From Kryptolebias marmoratus (Eukaryota > Chordata > Actinopteri > Cyprinodontiformes > Rivulidae), in assembly GCF_001649575.2 (NCBI RefSeq), contig NC_051445.1, positions 26,206,057 through 26,270,056 of the forward strand: DNA of 64,000 bases, read 5' to 3'. The notes beneath the pieces were generated by a model. The model did not search any database. It was not told where the DNA came from and saw only the letters and a list, made by a program, of their open reading frames with translations. The position numbers were made by a program, and so were the translations under genes. Positions 43,703 to 55,945 of this stretch are shown here, in pieces (positions within the stretch are counted from its first letter, which is position 1; each line of letters begins with the position of its first letter).

Positions 43703-44920
43703 AAAGGGTGGAGTATGATTTGCGTCAAGAAATTATACCTCCATTGATATCCAATATGACCGGCAGCAGCTGACCACAGACCAACGCTCTAAGCCCCGGT
43801 GTTCAGCAATATTTCTCAATGCTGCTTCTGGGGAAAAAATAAATAAAATAAAATGAAAAATATGCATTCTCACACCCTGCTTGAAAATCTGGGTTTCTAT
43901 GGCAGGTCCGCTTTCTTTGTCTGTTCTTCTTGTCTCTAGTTGTAGTATCATTTCATATCAAAATAATAAAAATAGGTAAGGAAAGATTAATGTTTGAGGT
44001 CAAGAAATATCCAGAGATATATTACCCCAAATCTCATCATTATAAAGACAATGGCAAACAAAGATATTGCCTGGTGATCCATTACTTAAGAGACTGTCTG
44101 TTATAAAGTTAATCCTAAAGTCTTTGTAGTCATATCTACAATACTTACTATATTTCATTTTATTTTTAAACCAACATGGGTTTTAATACTGTGTGGATTA
44201 ATACTGTATCGTCTGACTTATAATTCCTTTGTGTGGTTTTACTCACTCACTTGCTTCTCTAGCTGAATTCCTGCTTTATGTATCAATATAAAAGGTCTGT
44301 TTTTGAGCCTTATAACAGCTTATGCAGTCATGTTTTACACCTTATCTTCTACAATTCTAACATCACATTTATTTGTTCTCATCTTTAATATTAGGTTGAT
44401 GCAGGATGTTCAGTTTGATGCTTTGGTTCGATTGACTCTGTAATTGTCACAGGCAGAAGTTGAGTGAATGTATACTCACAGCACTAGCTCCCCACACAAG
44501 ATGCTGACAGTGCATCAGTTTATCTCCTCCCTGTTATAAATATGAAAGGACATGCAATTTTAAAAGTCTAGTACAGAATATATTTTCTGACTCTCCAGTA
44601 CATGTTTTAATTAGCCTTCTTGCAGCCAGAAACTTTTTGCTGACTCTGTAGCTACAAATCAATCTGCTGGAAACCATTTACAGTTCCCTGGAATATAAAG
44701 CCCCTGGTCAGTTCTGTTCAGTAATAATTTTAGAACCCCATATCTAACAGCAGCATCTTCACAGATAACTGAAAAGCTGAAAATATCTGTCTTGTTTGAA
44801 GGGTTAAATCTCAAAATGCTGTACTGGTCTTTATTTTGTAAAATTGAATAACTCAATAATACATATTTTTTACAAGACACAACAACTTTTATGTTGTCAA
44901 TCTCTGTTTTGGTTCAGAAG
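43703..44920. other. Intergenic DNA, no gene seen
   Basis: AT-rich sequence, no supported exon or element. Confidence 0.3.
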
Positions 44921-44924
44921 GAAA

Positions 44925-46215
44925 ACCATCCTTCTTCCCAGTGAATTGCTCCTTCTACTCCCGGGAAATCCCAAGGTGTTTCAAGGCCAAAAAGGATATG
45001 TAACTCCTCCAACAAGTTCTGGGTCTTCGCCAGGGTCTCTTCCCAGTGAGACAGGGTTGGAAAACTTCCAAATGTAGACTTCCAGGAGACATCCTAATCA
45101 GTTGCCCGAACCATACCTGAGCTGACTCCTTTCAATATGAAGGAGCAGTGGCTCTACTCCAAGCTTGATGAGAAAGCTCCTCATCCTATCTCTAAAGCTG
45201 AGCCCAGCCACCCCACGAAAGACTGTATTGGACTGTATCCACAATCTAATTTTTTGGTCATGATCCACACCTTATGACCATAGGTGAGGACTAGACGGTT
45301 GATCCAATACCCCACTCTATTGTACTATCACTAGTGAACAGGACTTTTTGATAGTTTAACTCCTCTGCTTGAGGCAGAGATTTATCCGTGACCTGGAGAG
45401 AGCATTCCACCTTTTTCAGGTTGAGATCTATGGCCTTTGACTTAGAGGAACAGACTCTCATCCCATCAGCTTTACATTTGTCTATGAACCGCCCTAGTGC
45501 ATGTTGAAGGGCATAGCCTGAAGATGCCAACAGAACCACATAATCTGCAAAAAGCAGAGCTAAGATCCTGAGATTCACAAACCAGACACCCTTCTTGTCA
45601 CAACTGTGCCTAGAGAGCCTGTCTATGAACACCACAAGCAGGATCAGAAAAAAGGGACAGCCCTGGCGTAGTGCAGCCTACAATGAGAACAAGCTTAACT
45701 TAGTGATGCAGACACAGCTCTTGCTTTGGTTATGCAGAAGATGGATAGTTCTTACAAGTGACCCTGACACTTCCGCAGCCCCTTCATATAAAGCCTCAGG
45801 GAACACTGTCATAAGTCTTCTCCAGATTCACAACAAACACATAGACTGGAGAATCAAACTCCCATGACCACCTTAGCAACTCTGATCCACTGTTCCATGG
45901 CCACAAAGGATAATTTAATTATCTTTAATCAACTGTCAGCTTTTCAAAGTAATGAACTTGTTTTCCTCCCAGTCTCTGTCTCCTCAAAGGTGGACATGGT
46001 GACCAAATTAAGGAGATCTTCAAAGTTCTCCTTTTACCATTCAACAATATCCCCAGTCTGGGTCAACAGTTCCCCATCCAAAGCAAGCACAACCTAAGAC
46101 ATTTACTTTTTGAGTCGTCAAATAGTTTGCCAGAGCCTCCTCAAGGCCAACTAAAAGTCCTTCTCCGTGACCTCCTTTGAATTCCTCCTTCTTCTGGGTT
46201 TTTGCATCTGCAACC
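44925..46215 (-). pseudogene. LINE reverse transcriptase remnant (clade unassigned)
   Basis: The minus strand contains the palm region LRILALLFADYVVLLASSGY, with the catalytic FADD box mutated to FADY (45540-45551). It is followed by ALGRFIDKCKADGMRVCSSK and LKKVECSLQVTDKSLPQAEE, then a 'KVLFTSD' segment. Toward the left it continues, out of frame, to the C-terminal region encoding the 'LGIPxEEL' motif (about 44945-45000). The plus-strand sequence to 46215 follows the upstream polymerase region with internal deletions. Multiple stops make it dead. The same family appears at the right edge of the window. Confidence 0.82.
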
Positions 46216-46639
46216 ACAGATTAGATTAGAACAGCTGTAATTAAAAGCATTCTGTGGTTTGTTAGAGAAAACAGTCATTATAGGCTACTTAGCTTTAAAA
46301 TAAATACAGCACACTGTGATCACGAGCTTGGTAAAATGACTAATGTTAAAGCATATTGACCACAGCAGTGCAGGAAACAGAATAAAGCAACTAGAACAGC
46401 AAAACCTTACCATTTAATGGTGGCATTAACTTATAACTAGTCCATCCTCTGACCCTTTTGTTCAATAATAATTTTCTCTGGACTGTGGAATGGAAGGCTA
46501 ACTCTGAAACCTTTTTGGTCAGATAACAAACTCTTAACTTCTTAACTAATCATGTCTGGTCTGTCTGATCCAAGCTACAGACTGATCATTTATTTTCTAA
46601 TTTTAGTCTCACACATGGATTTTTAAACAAAAGCTTTGA

Positions 46640-46820
46640 TTGCAGCTGTTCCTGCATACATAGGATCATGTGAGATGTAACATTAGTAGTGCTCGTATCA
46701 CTGAGCTAAAACCAACAGAATGTGTCCATGGGTCGAATTAATTTACACCCTAATGAGCCTCTGTTGGTGCTGCAGTTCTGATCACTGCTGAAAGAGTGAT
46801 GTGACATAAACATGACATTT
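46640..46820. repeat. Dispersed block shared with 39.4-40.1 kb
   Basis: It matches the 39395-39500 block and part of the MITE centre at 40.02-40.06 kb (GAGCCTCT, CTGCAGTTCTGATCACTGC). In the 39-40 kb copy a SINE-A (39590-39885) sits between the two parts. Confidence 0.5.
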
Positions 46821-47420
46821 TTCTGTTGCAGAGCTGACATGTAGAAACATGAAATTTAGTTGTAAACAAAGGTGAGAAATATTTGCTGTTATCTAATGCA
46901 GTTTTTACTAAAACCCTGATGAGTTTGGGTTACATTAACCCTCAGTCATTTTATTGCTGTAGAAAGTATGTTAGAAGCATTAAAAATTTGAATCAAAACC
47001 GTTGCAAATTGCACATTTTGACAGCTATTATGGCTTCAATCTGTGCAGACGTTATTCGGTTTTCGGGGTTAGGTATACTGCACTGTGCAATAAGCCACAC
47101 TGTCTTGGAATTTTTTCCAAGTAATATTGAGATTGTCAAGGTCTTTTTTATAGTCATGTTCAGTACAATCTTCTTAACTGACTCTTGTAAAATTTCCAGA
47201 CTTTGTTTAATGGTCAGGTCTGTGTAAGAAAACACACAATCCCTGTATGCAGAATTTTTCTTGGTTTCAGTGCAGGAGGAGGAAACCCCATAAAGAAGGT
47301 ACATTGCAGTGAGGACAAAAAATATTTTTGTGTTTGCTGATTTTGTTCTAACAGCAAATAATACATGGCAGTTTTTTACAAAGGTAGTGTGCCAGGTGAC
47401 TTGGGTCCTTGGGTCTTCCA
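46821..47420. other. Intergenic DNA, no gene seen
   Basis: A 142-codon minus-strand frame (46993-47421) shows no recognisable domain or splice support. I leave it uncalled. Confidence 0.3.
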
Positions 47421-47424
47421 AGCT

Positions 47425-47770
47425 CGTCTCATGACCCTCACACTTTGCACATCCATCTTCAGCTGTTGTTTTCCAGTCAGTTTACTGACAGGTTCCTGGT
47501 GATGAAGATGCCCAGGAATACAGTAAAGTCCACTTCCTTTACAGCACTGGAGCGTGGAGGCAGATTTTTGTGGAAGTTGATCATCTCAGCTGCTTTGCTG
47601 GTGTTTAACTGCAGGTTATTTGCTCTAAAACACAGTTCCTGTAAGCTGTCTCATGTTGGCAATGAGGCCCAGGATAGTGATGTCATCAGTGTATTTTACA
47701 GCCTTTATAGAGGGGTCGCTGGAGCAAAGATCATTGGTGTATAGAACGAGCAGATGCAGAAAGAGTACAT
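47425..47770 (-). pseudogene. LINE reverse transcriptase fragment (Rex1/L2-like)
   Basis: The minus strand reads LYTNDLCSSDPSIKAVKYTD D at the palm, with the catalytic box YTDD (47682-47693) conserved. A frameshift follows, then NNLQLNTSKAAEMINFHKN, matching the 'LxLNTxKTxEMIxDFR' pattern of Rex1/L2-type elements, and finally a 'FLGIFITRNLS' segment. Only about 110 codons remain. It is not intact. Confidence 0.75.
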
Positions 47771-47882
47771 ACGCCTGCAGTTAACTTAGCAGTTCCGAAC
47801 CAACATTTGTGAGTCAGACAGCGGCAATCAGTGGGTCCGAAACCCGACTGGTTTCAGACACCGGGACAGCGGCAATATAGAC

Positions 47883-48106
47883 CAGGGGTGTCAAACTCCA
47901 TTCCTCGGGGGCCGCTCTACTGCATGTTTTAGATGTGTTCTTGCTTTAAAACACCTGGTTTAAATGGATAACTTGTTGCCATGCTCCAGGAGAACTTGAT
48001 GATTTGGTGAGGAGGCAATTAAACCGTTTGAATCAGGTGTGTTGGAGCAGAAAAACCTAAAACTCCCAGGACAGCGGCCATCGAGGCCTGGAGTTTGACA
48101 CCACTG
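47883..48106. mobile_element. hAT-type MITE, CAGGGGTGTCAAACTC ends
   Basis: The left end CAGGGGTGTCAAACTCCATT and the right end (reversed CAGTGGTGTCAAACTCCAGG) are inverted repeats. The flanks ATATAGAC (47875-47882) and ATATGGAC (48107-48114) are an 8-bp duplication with one difference. 224 bp, non-coding. It belongs to a related but distinct subfamily from the copy at 22454. Confidence 0.93.
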
Positions 48107-48114
48107 ATATGGAC

Positions 48115-48485
48115 ACATGTTCTACATTGTAGCCAACAACAGAACATTTTCTTTTTCCAACAGACATTGTTCAGCGGTAAAACCAGCAGAACAAACGTGG
48201 TGGTCTTCCTGTAATGAAGTGGGTGGAGCTCCACTTGGGTTGCTAGGCGAGGTGCTGGGCTCAGCTTGGGGTTGCTAGGTAACAGGGATTGTGACGCAAC
48301 AATCTGTTCTGAAACAGATCATTTTGCAGACACCAGAAAACATTTACTTATTGTCAAAAAATGGCTGGGTGTTTTTTTGTTTTGTTTTGTTTTTTGCACT
48401 TGGACTGTTTCTAGAAACAGTAGATATCCAAATGGATGTACAAAACACGCAGAAAGTGAATTTTGCATAATAGGTCCTCTTTAAG
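48115..48485. mobile_element. MITE right part ending GCATAATAGGTCCTCTTTAA
   Basis: Blocks CACTTGGGTTGCTAGGCGAG, TTGGGGTTGCTAGGTAACAG, CACTTGGACTGTTTCTAGAA and the terminus GCATAATAGGTCCTCTTTAA are those of a teleost MITE family I recognise but cannot name, whose end matches TTAA-target elements. The left terminus was not found; the hAT MITE just upstream appears to lie inside it. Confidence 0.55.
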
Positions 48486-50340
48486 GTAAAATTCAAACTC
48501 ATCAGAATATCAGAATTGAGACAGTACGTCTACTAAAGCAAACAATATTACAACTCACAGCTGGGGTTATATAGACTTTTTATTGAATCAGTATTATTTC
48601 CAAATATGATACAAAATTAGACCATCCTGTTATTTCTGTAGTCTGACTGTGTATAGGCTAACCAAGTAATGTTATGTGAAAGAACTTAGCAAGTAGGGAA
48701 ACCTTATCATCTTGCATGCTTGCAGGTCTTGATTCTGGAGGATTAGAGGGAACACTTTTTAATGTCCTGAAGACACCCAGAAAGCACATCTACAGCCAGA
48801 CATATAGTTTAGGACAGCAACAGAAATCCAGGCTTTTCAGAGCATTTGTGGTGCAGCATACAGATGAGCTCAAGTTCAAGGACTCCTCTACTGTAAAAAG
48901 ACCTTAATGAATTCTTGGCACTGCAAATCACTGCTTGCTTTTCTCAATGTGTTATTAGGCTGAAACACAAAGACTTTGTCTTTGCACTCGACCGAAGAAC
49001 CAAATCAATTTTCAAGTTCAGCACTATGCACACTCTCCAACAGACACACGCTTTGCAGACGTTCACGGTCACACTTTTGTTATACGGATCTTGCTCCCAT
49101 TCAAATATACCCTTTTTTGTGCCATGTAGCAGAGCTGATCTGTTTGATTCATGTGATTGAGTGGTATAAGCTGTCTCACCCACTCCATCTTCACCTTCTG
49201 CCCTCTCAGAGTAATGTAATGTTCTTCCCCTCACTTTTTCCATTTTTCTTGTCTTCCGCTCAGCTTTCCCTCTCATGTGCCTTTATGATTCCTCACTCAC
49301 TTTTACTTGTTTCTTACTGGCATGGGGTAAAGGATCACATCGACGACTGCTTGTTCTGCAGGTTGTTTCAATTTGTTTTGAAGGAAGAGTACAGTTCCCG
49401 ATTCCTTTTTGTTGTTGTTGTTTTTGAATATTTTTGAATGCATGAGCAGAATCCCAATGCATTTACTGAGCAAAGAGCATTGAAATTCAGATAGACTCAC
49501 TCCAGCACTGTTGCTGGTCATCACACATACAGTGCTCCCTGCTCATTGCCCTCTCTCCGTTGCTACCCATCAGTAATGCCACCTCTAGCAGCACACATAC
49601 ATCACTGGTGTGTAGCACACTCTGTCATGTGTGAAATGGGCTGAAGTTGATCCTTGCCCCGGGTGAGGAGAAACCAAAGAGTTTCAGTAGATGAGATGAG
49701 AGCACAGCGCTGAAGTGGGGGGCATAAAAAAATGTAGAAGGTAGACAAGGTTAGAAAAAGTAAAACGGAAAGACAAGGTGAGCAAAAGGCTACAATAAAT
49801 GTAGAATGGCATATACAAGGTTTTTAAAACTAATAAATGTTAAGAAGGATGACAGTTCGCCAGTGGCAGGTGATTTTTTTTAAAAAAAAGCATAACAGTA
49901 TGTATATTTTATGATTAGTTGGTCATTGAAACTGATAGAAAAAGAAAGATAAAACAGAAATGGAAACTTGATCCAATTTGTAGTCAACATCTCGATAAAC
50001 ATTTGTTTCTAGGGCTGAAGGGGCAGATGAAATAAATTTGGAAGACGACGAGCGGAATAGCAAAGTGAAAATAGGGGCAAACGTTTGGTAGAAAAGATGA
50101 AAGGAGATCTGCAGAAGAAAGGGAGGAGAGCTGCAGCACGGCTGGTAAGGAGACAAGAAAGAAAAAAAAGAACATGAATATTGAAAGAGCAAAAGGACGG
50201 GATGTGTGGAAAAGAATAGCGAGGGGAGAGTTTTAGGAATGCGTAAGGGTTCGATGAGGAGTGCTGGAGAGGACAGAGGGAACAGCATAGTCAGGGAGAG
50301 AAAGTGTGGCACTGCGCCACTCTGCTGCAGCAGCCCTGAC
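48486..50340. other. Intergenic DNA, no gene seen
   Basis: Several frames of 60-150 codons on both strands lack domains and splice support. Confidence 0.3.
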
Positions 50341-50349
50341 TGACAACCG

Positions 50350-50416
50350 TAGGTCTGTCTGACTGTCTGTCTGTCTCTCTGTCTGTCTGCGCTGGCTGAC
50401 TGACTGACTGACTAAC
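50350..50416. repeat. (CTGT)n and (GACT)n tetranucleotide tracts
   Basis: Tandem GTCT/CTGT units (50350-50390) followed by GACT units (50396-50414). Confidence 0.85.
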
Positions 50417-50814
50417 TGGCTGGATGCAGCAGTGTCCCCACAGCTATGCCCTTCTCTCCACCTCCCTCACTGTCTGTCTCCCTCCCCTTGTCAGTCTCTC
50501 AGCAATGCAGAACCAAGTTTATTCTACATTAGTGAGAATACCCTTGTTTTTACTTTTATTTTCTAGATGTTGCTGTTGACCAAATGGTAGCAAACCAAAC
50601 CCCTCTCTTGAATGCTTCAATGGTGCAACACATAAAGGGGTCAAAGACTGGACCAATTATTCAGGATGAAGATGTCTCAAATACTTTATCTAGAAGAGAA
50701 TAAATAAATATAAAATATTTCTCTTTCTTTCCTTCCTCTTTTTTTCATTGATTATGAATTATGAGCAATAATATTTGTGCCTTTGTCTTGGTGTCTTTGT
50801 GTGTTAGTCTGTAG

Positions 50815-51735
50815 CTTTAGCAAAATATTTAATGAAACTTTTAGAAAGTTGTCACTGAGTGGGCATCTGCAACCAACTAACTTTTGGAGTGAACTTAATT
50901 CAAGATGGCTACCACAGCAAAGTAATCTTAAAGAAAAAAAAAAAATACTATACCAATTTATTTCTAAAGTACTTATAATACAACATAGCAGCTGACTGAA
51001 GAAAACAAACAACAACAATAAAACAACTATAAAACAGTATAAATCAATACGACGAAGGAGTGCAACATTAAGACACAAATTTTAGCTCACACTGGGTTAA
51101 AAACCAAAGACAGAAAAAATGTGTTTTAAACGACTTTTAAAAACAGAGAGAGATGGGGCCTGCCTATATATCAGCAACTTAGCTAGATTTTCAGATATTG
51201 AGCTAAAACTTGGTGTCCTAACAGCTGAGCATCAAACCCAACATATTTTGACCCTAACATATTGTGCAACATCTTTGCCTAAAACTTTTGGAATAACCAT
51301 TAGAGTCAACCCATATATCTCATAAATCCCTGTATAGATTTTGCTCAATCTCACTGAAAGTAATTATTGGATGTACATCTGCAACTGATTTACTTTTGGA
51401 GTCAACCAGTTTCAAATGGCTACCGAAGCTAATTGAACTTACCGTACATAAAAATCAGTACATTTTACAAATTTTGAGCTGAAACTGGGTGTGGTAGTTG
51501 ATGACAATAATTCCCAACACATGCTCAGAGCAATAACAGATCATGCAAGACATTGCAACATCGCACGAGACTACACATGATGTTTCTTTCAAGATTTGAC
51601 TAAAAGAACTACAACTTTGTCATTTCTCTTTAGAAGATGACCTTAGTTTTAAACTGTGACATCAAAGGTGGTTGGACAATATGCATTCATCCAAGTAATG
51701 CTAGGCTTTTAATTTTTTACTCTTTTTAACCTTTC
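50815..51735 (+). repeat. R1 copies, tandem, plus orientation
   Basis: One 5' piece lies at about 50815-50940 (ATTTAATGAAACTTTTAGAA, TTCAAGATGGCTACCACAGC). Between about 50950 and 51110 there is unrelated sequence. A longer unit runs from about 51160 to 51735: GATATTGAGCTAAAACTTGG, GGATGTACATCTGCAACTGA, GGTGTGGTAGTTGATGAC, AAGATTTGACTAAAAGAACT and GGACAATATGCATTCATCCA. It is the longest R1 tract reaching the 3' end. Confidence 0.7.
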
Positions 51736-53430
51736 AATTGTGCCCTCATTTTCTCTTCTGGCACTTTGCAAACTTTGTTTGTTTCACACCCTTTGACAAA
51801 GTTATCTTTATCAGCTTCAACTTTCAAATTGCCCCGACATGATAACGACACATTTCATCGCTGCTGAAAGCAAAAACAGCTCTCAGAGCAGCGACACATA
51901 GCCCATAAGCGCTCTCCCTACTGACCAAGTGTTATTATCCTTCAGACTGAAGCAAAAGTTAAATGAACTTGAGATTAGTCTGCAGACTTAAATGTTGATG
52001 AAGTGTCTGTAATGTGTCTGCCTGAGTGTCTTTTTTTTCCTGCGGTGGGTCACACATGGTTATCTTCACAGGGAAGGCCCCTGTTAGATACTGCTCAGAT
52101 AAAATACTCACATTGGAACAGGGGCCCCCGATTCTCAAAGTTGGAGCATTTGTCGGTTTTGCTGCTGCAATGCACCACTATGTCGTCCTGTTCGCTGCCT
52201 CTCTCTCTGTTTTTCCTCTGTCTCTCCCTCCCTCAGCTCTGTCTCTCACCCTTATCTCACCTCACATAACACTCGACTAGAGCATTATTTTCCTTGCTTG
52301 AGGGGAGTCAGATGAAGAAAAGGCTCCAACGTTAACCATAAGCAGGACCTGTTGTGGTGTTTCATCTAAATGGGAGTGTTATGTATGTATATGTGCAGAT
52401 GTTGGAAGGATGCAAAGCCTGTTGAGATTAGCCGGGTTAAATTGTGCGTACAAGCTATAAGCTGACTTTCGTCTGGGAGCTAATGCACTTTTCCTCCTCC
52501 TCTTTCTCTTTCGGCATTTTCTCCTTGTAGTCTGACATGTTAAATCAATGGGCTTCCATCTCCTACACATCCTTCTCTTTATGTGGGAGTTTGTTAACTA
52601 CAGCGCACTTACTCACTGACAGTGGCAGCATTTAACTTTGATCAGAGAGAACTGTGCACATCGTAGTTACAGATGGTTACAACAGCGTGTCTATTTGAGG
52701 TGAAGCTGTCACTTACATCTACCAAATGTCAAATATTTTAAGGAATATCTGCTGTTTCTTATCTTTCATTGACAGCAGGGTTCATTCTCCCTCTGTGAGG
52801 AAATTCAAAGAACACTAAACTTACCATTTGTTGCACAAAAAAGACATAAATCTCCACACTCACCTTGAGAAAGATAAATCAGTTAAATGAGTGGACTTGA
52901 AGAATTAATGCATGTGACAGTATTTTTTCTTTTTTTCTTTTTCATTGGCACCTAATAGTGATAAGACAAGTTGTTTCCTAACGGTGCTTTTCCAGTCAGG
53001 GTCCCAGCATTTATTTCTGCCATTTTATTTTATTTTGAAAAGATTGTGAAATAAAAACTACAATCATGGGTGGGCTCAACCTTATTGTCAGAATATGTGC
53101 ATTCCCTCCATGCTGATCCACTGGACTGGTGAGAATGACGGAATATAAAGATCCCCAGCTAGTAGGATTAACAGCAGCATGTCTCTGTACCCAAAGCCTT
53201 TGTTTTATTGCAGAGTTTTTCAGCTGCAACACTAGGGGTGAGTAAACTTTAATTCATGTCAAGTCCCAACCATGTTGGCATGGTCATTTTTTTAGGCAAA
53301 ATCATAAAGCAGCAGCTGAGATTAGCGATTGCTTTCTCTTCTTTCAAACAGTTTGTTGTTTTCTGACACTTGTGCTATATTAATCAGCTCTAATACACTC
53401 CGTACCATCAGGGAAGCAGACTTTTGAGTG
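51736..53430. other. Intergenic DNA, no gene seen
   Basis: No supported exon. A short interrupted palindrome (GGCCCCTGTT…AACAGGGGCC) lies at about 52075-52128. Confidence 0.3.
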
Positions 53431-53439
53431 TGCACTGAT

Positions 53440-54080
53440 AGCAGACTGGATGGTCCCTCTCCTCTTTAGAATGGTGGATATGGTGTTTGTGGTTCCAAAA
53501 GCAAACTACAAATTTCAATTTGTCTGACCACAGAACCTGTTTCTACTCTGCAACAGTCCATTTTAAATGAGCTTTGGCTCAGAGAAGACAATGTTTTTTC
53601 TGGATGGTGTTCATTTGGCTTCTTCTTTGCATGATAGAGCTTGAACCAGCATTTGTGGATGGCATGGTGAACTGTATTTACAGACAGTGATTTATGGAAG
53701 TTCTCCTTAGTCCATGCAGTGATGTCCTGAAGAGAACCAGTCCTGATAGCTGAAGGCCTAAAGCTCACAGGGATCCAATATTGACTTTCAGCCTATGAGC
53801 TGAAAATGAGTCTATGAGCTCAGAGATTTCTCCAGATTCTTGAAATGAACTATAGATGATGAGGTATTCAAAGTCTTTGTTTGTTTGGTTTTTTTTTGTT
53901 GTTAGTTTTTGAAGAATGTTATTAAAAAGGGTACAGTTTTTTTATGTTTACCATTTATTATGTTTATTACAATCAATTGTGAATAATGTATGGGTTTATG
54001 AGATTTGCAAATCATAGCATTCTGTTTTATTTAATTTTCACACAATATCCTAACTTTATCAGATTAGGGTTGTTGAAGGA
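53440..54080. repeat. Old dispersed DNA-transposon-like repeat
   Basis: Blocks GTCTGACCACAGAACCTGTT, GCATTTGTGGATGGCATGGT, GATGATGAGGTATTCAAAGT, GGGTTTATGAGATTTGCAAA and CAGATTAGGGTTGTTGAAGG occur in the order I know from a high-copy teleost repeat. I cannot assign the superfamily, and no terminal repeats were located. Confidence 0.55.
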
Positions 54081-55005
54081 AATCAGAAAAGACGTGCAGT
54101 TTGTTGGAAAATCCAGGCCTGAGTGTACAAATTCAAAATCTACATTGTTGCTTCAAGTAGTTTTTTTTATGATACTGGAATTTTTTTTTACTTTATGTTT
54201 AAAATGTATAAATTTCCAGTACTGCTTTTGGTGTTGTGTGCAGATGGTCATAACACTTAAGGAATGAAATTTTCAGTTATTATTAAATGATAAATTTGAC
54301 AAAAAACAGCAAAGAAGCTTCTGCACTTGGCAGCTTTCTTGCCTCAGAATAAAACATAACTGAGCCAGAATGAGAGTGAGAATATGAGAGGAAGACAGTG
54401 CTGTAAGTGAGAGGATGTGGAGGTAGTTGGCTCTGCAGTGAGTGGTTGTTTCACCTTGCTGTCGGAGGGAAGAAAAAGTGATGAAGCACGACTGATATTG
54501 GTTTATCAATACTGGGAAACATCAGTATTGAGAGCTCTAAATAATTAGAATCAATAGCTATTGAAAAGACATGTTTTCAGCAATGTTGACACAGTGCCTT
54601 CACAAATTAGCACAACAAAACAAGACAAATGTATCATGGTATCATTTATACCACCTTCTGTGAACACTTCTCGAGCCCAGTTTATCAGATATTAATAAAA
54701 AAATGTAGGAACTACAGTGTTGCAAGAAAGTTAAAGATATGCAACTGTTTATTGGACAAACCATGGGATGTTTGGTACACAGTATATTGCCTCAGTACAC
54801 TTCAGGATGAGACAGGTTAAATTAAAGAATGTGTAGCTGATGCTTAAACTACAACACCAAAACATTCTGGCTTCAATAAACGACTGCTCAAAAAGTATGA
54901 AATTCAATGTTAGAACCTTTTTCTCATTATGAGACCACCAGAACTCATCTAACAATCAAATAATTAGATATATATGTATAAAGTTCAAATTTGACCTCAT
55001 AGACC
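54081..55005. other. Intergenic DNA, no gene seen
   Basis: No exon or named element recognised. Confidence 0.3.
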
Positions 55006-55009
55006 TGTC

Positions 55010-55185
55010 CTGATTAACCTTTATTTAATCAGGCAAGTCCCTTTGAGATCACAGATTTCTTTTTCAGCGGAGGCCTGGGCCTGAAGGCAGCCTAACATGC
55101 ATGTTTTTAGTCTGTGGGAGGAAACCGGAGCACTAGGAGTAAACCCACGCACACACGAGGAGAACATGCAGAAAGACCTCTGTCC
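55010..55185 (-). mobile_element. SINE-A with alternative 3' module, second copy
   Basis: At the left, AACCTTTATTTAATCAGGCA, AGTCCCTTTGAGATCACAGA and AGGCCTGGGCCTGAAGGCAG form the alternative module. It joins the SINE-A body (ACATGCATGTTTTTAGTCTG, GGGAGGAAACCGGAG, GAGAACATGC) at the same place as in the copy at 43.5 kb. The tRNA-like head is missing here. Confidence 0.75.
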
Positions 55186-55634
55186 AGAGTGTTCAGATAG
55201 TGATAAATACAGGTGTGAATTGCCTCAATGTGCATTGAAAAGTTTTCACTCAGACCACCTGCAGAGGTGGTCTTGACCTCTTATCTCGTCATACATTTGG
55301 TAGTCTGAACACAATTGATAATTTATTTTTCTTGATTCACTTGGCAGTTGATTAAAGATATTTAAGCATCCACCTTTGGGAATATTTAGATTATATGGCG
55401 TTTTTGTTTGCTTTGTTTTATTAGTTTTGGTTAAAAAATTGTAATGAACTGTTTATCATAGTTCTTCTCAATAAAAATGTTTGGGATTTTATCAATCCAG
55501 GTGGATTACTGGGATACAGTGTGGTGAATTTTTCTTTAGTCTGTTTGTTCTGGTTGTTTTAGAACTGATTGGACCTGCTGTGGTTACTGTAATATGTGTA
55601 TAATGTGCTGTTAATCACAAAATTGTAAATGGCT

Positions 55635-55945
55635 TGCACTTGCATAGCGCTTTATCTAGTCCAAAGACCCCAAAGCGCTTTACACTACAGTTAGTCATTC
55701 ACCCATTCACACACTAATGGCGGTAAGCTACATTGTAGCCACAGCTGCCCTGGGGCGGGCTGACAGAAGTGAGGCTGCCATTACATCAGCAACACTGAAC
55801 CCTCTGACCACCACCAGTAGGCAAGGCAGGTGAAGTGTTTTGCCCAAGGACACAATGGCTGAAACAGACGGAGAAGGGGTTCGAACCAGCAACCCTCTTA
55901 CAGGACGAACCCCTACCTCCTGAGCCACTGCAAAACAACAGTCTG
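55635..55945 (-). mobile_element. tRNA-derived SINE (SINE-B) with readable Pol III boxes
   Basis: On the minus strand it starts GCAGTGGCTCAGGAGGTAGG (A box) and has CTGGTTCGAACCCC (B box) about 40 bases later. Then come GTGTCCTTGGGCAAAACACT, CATTAGTGTGTGAATGGGTG and a tail GGTCTTTGGACTAGATAAAG CGCTATGCAAGTGCAAGCC. Both boxes match the consensus well. The copy looks nearly full length at about 310 bases. Confidence 0.85.

Noticed and set aside
46993..47421. 142-codon minus-strand frame
   Set aside because: No recognisable motif and atypical, random-looking composition; no splice support. Adjacent sequence is LINE debris.
55870..55945. Possible tRNA gene on the minus strand
   Set aside because: Part of SINE-B; continues into the SINE body without an acceptor stem or terminator.
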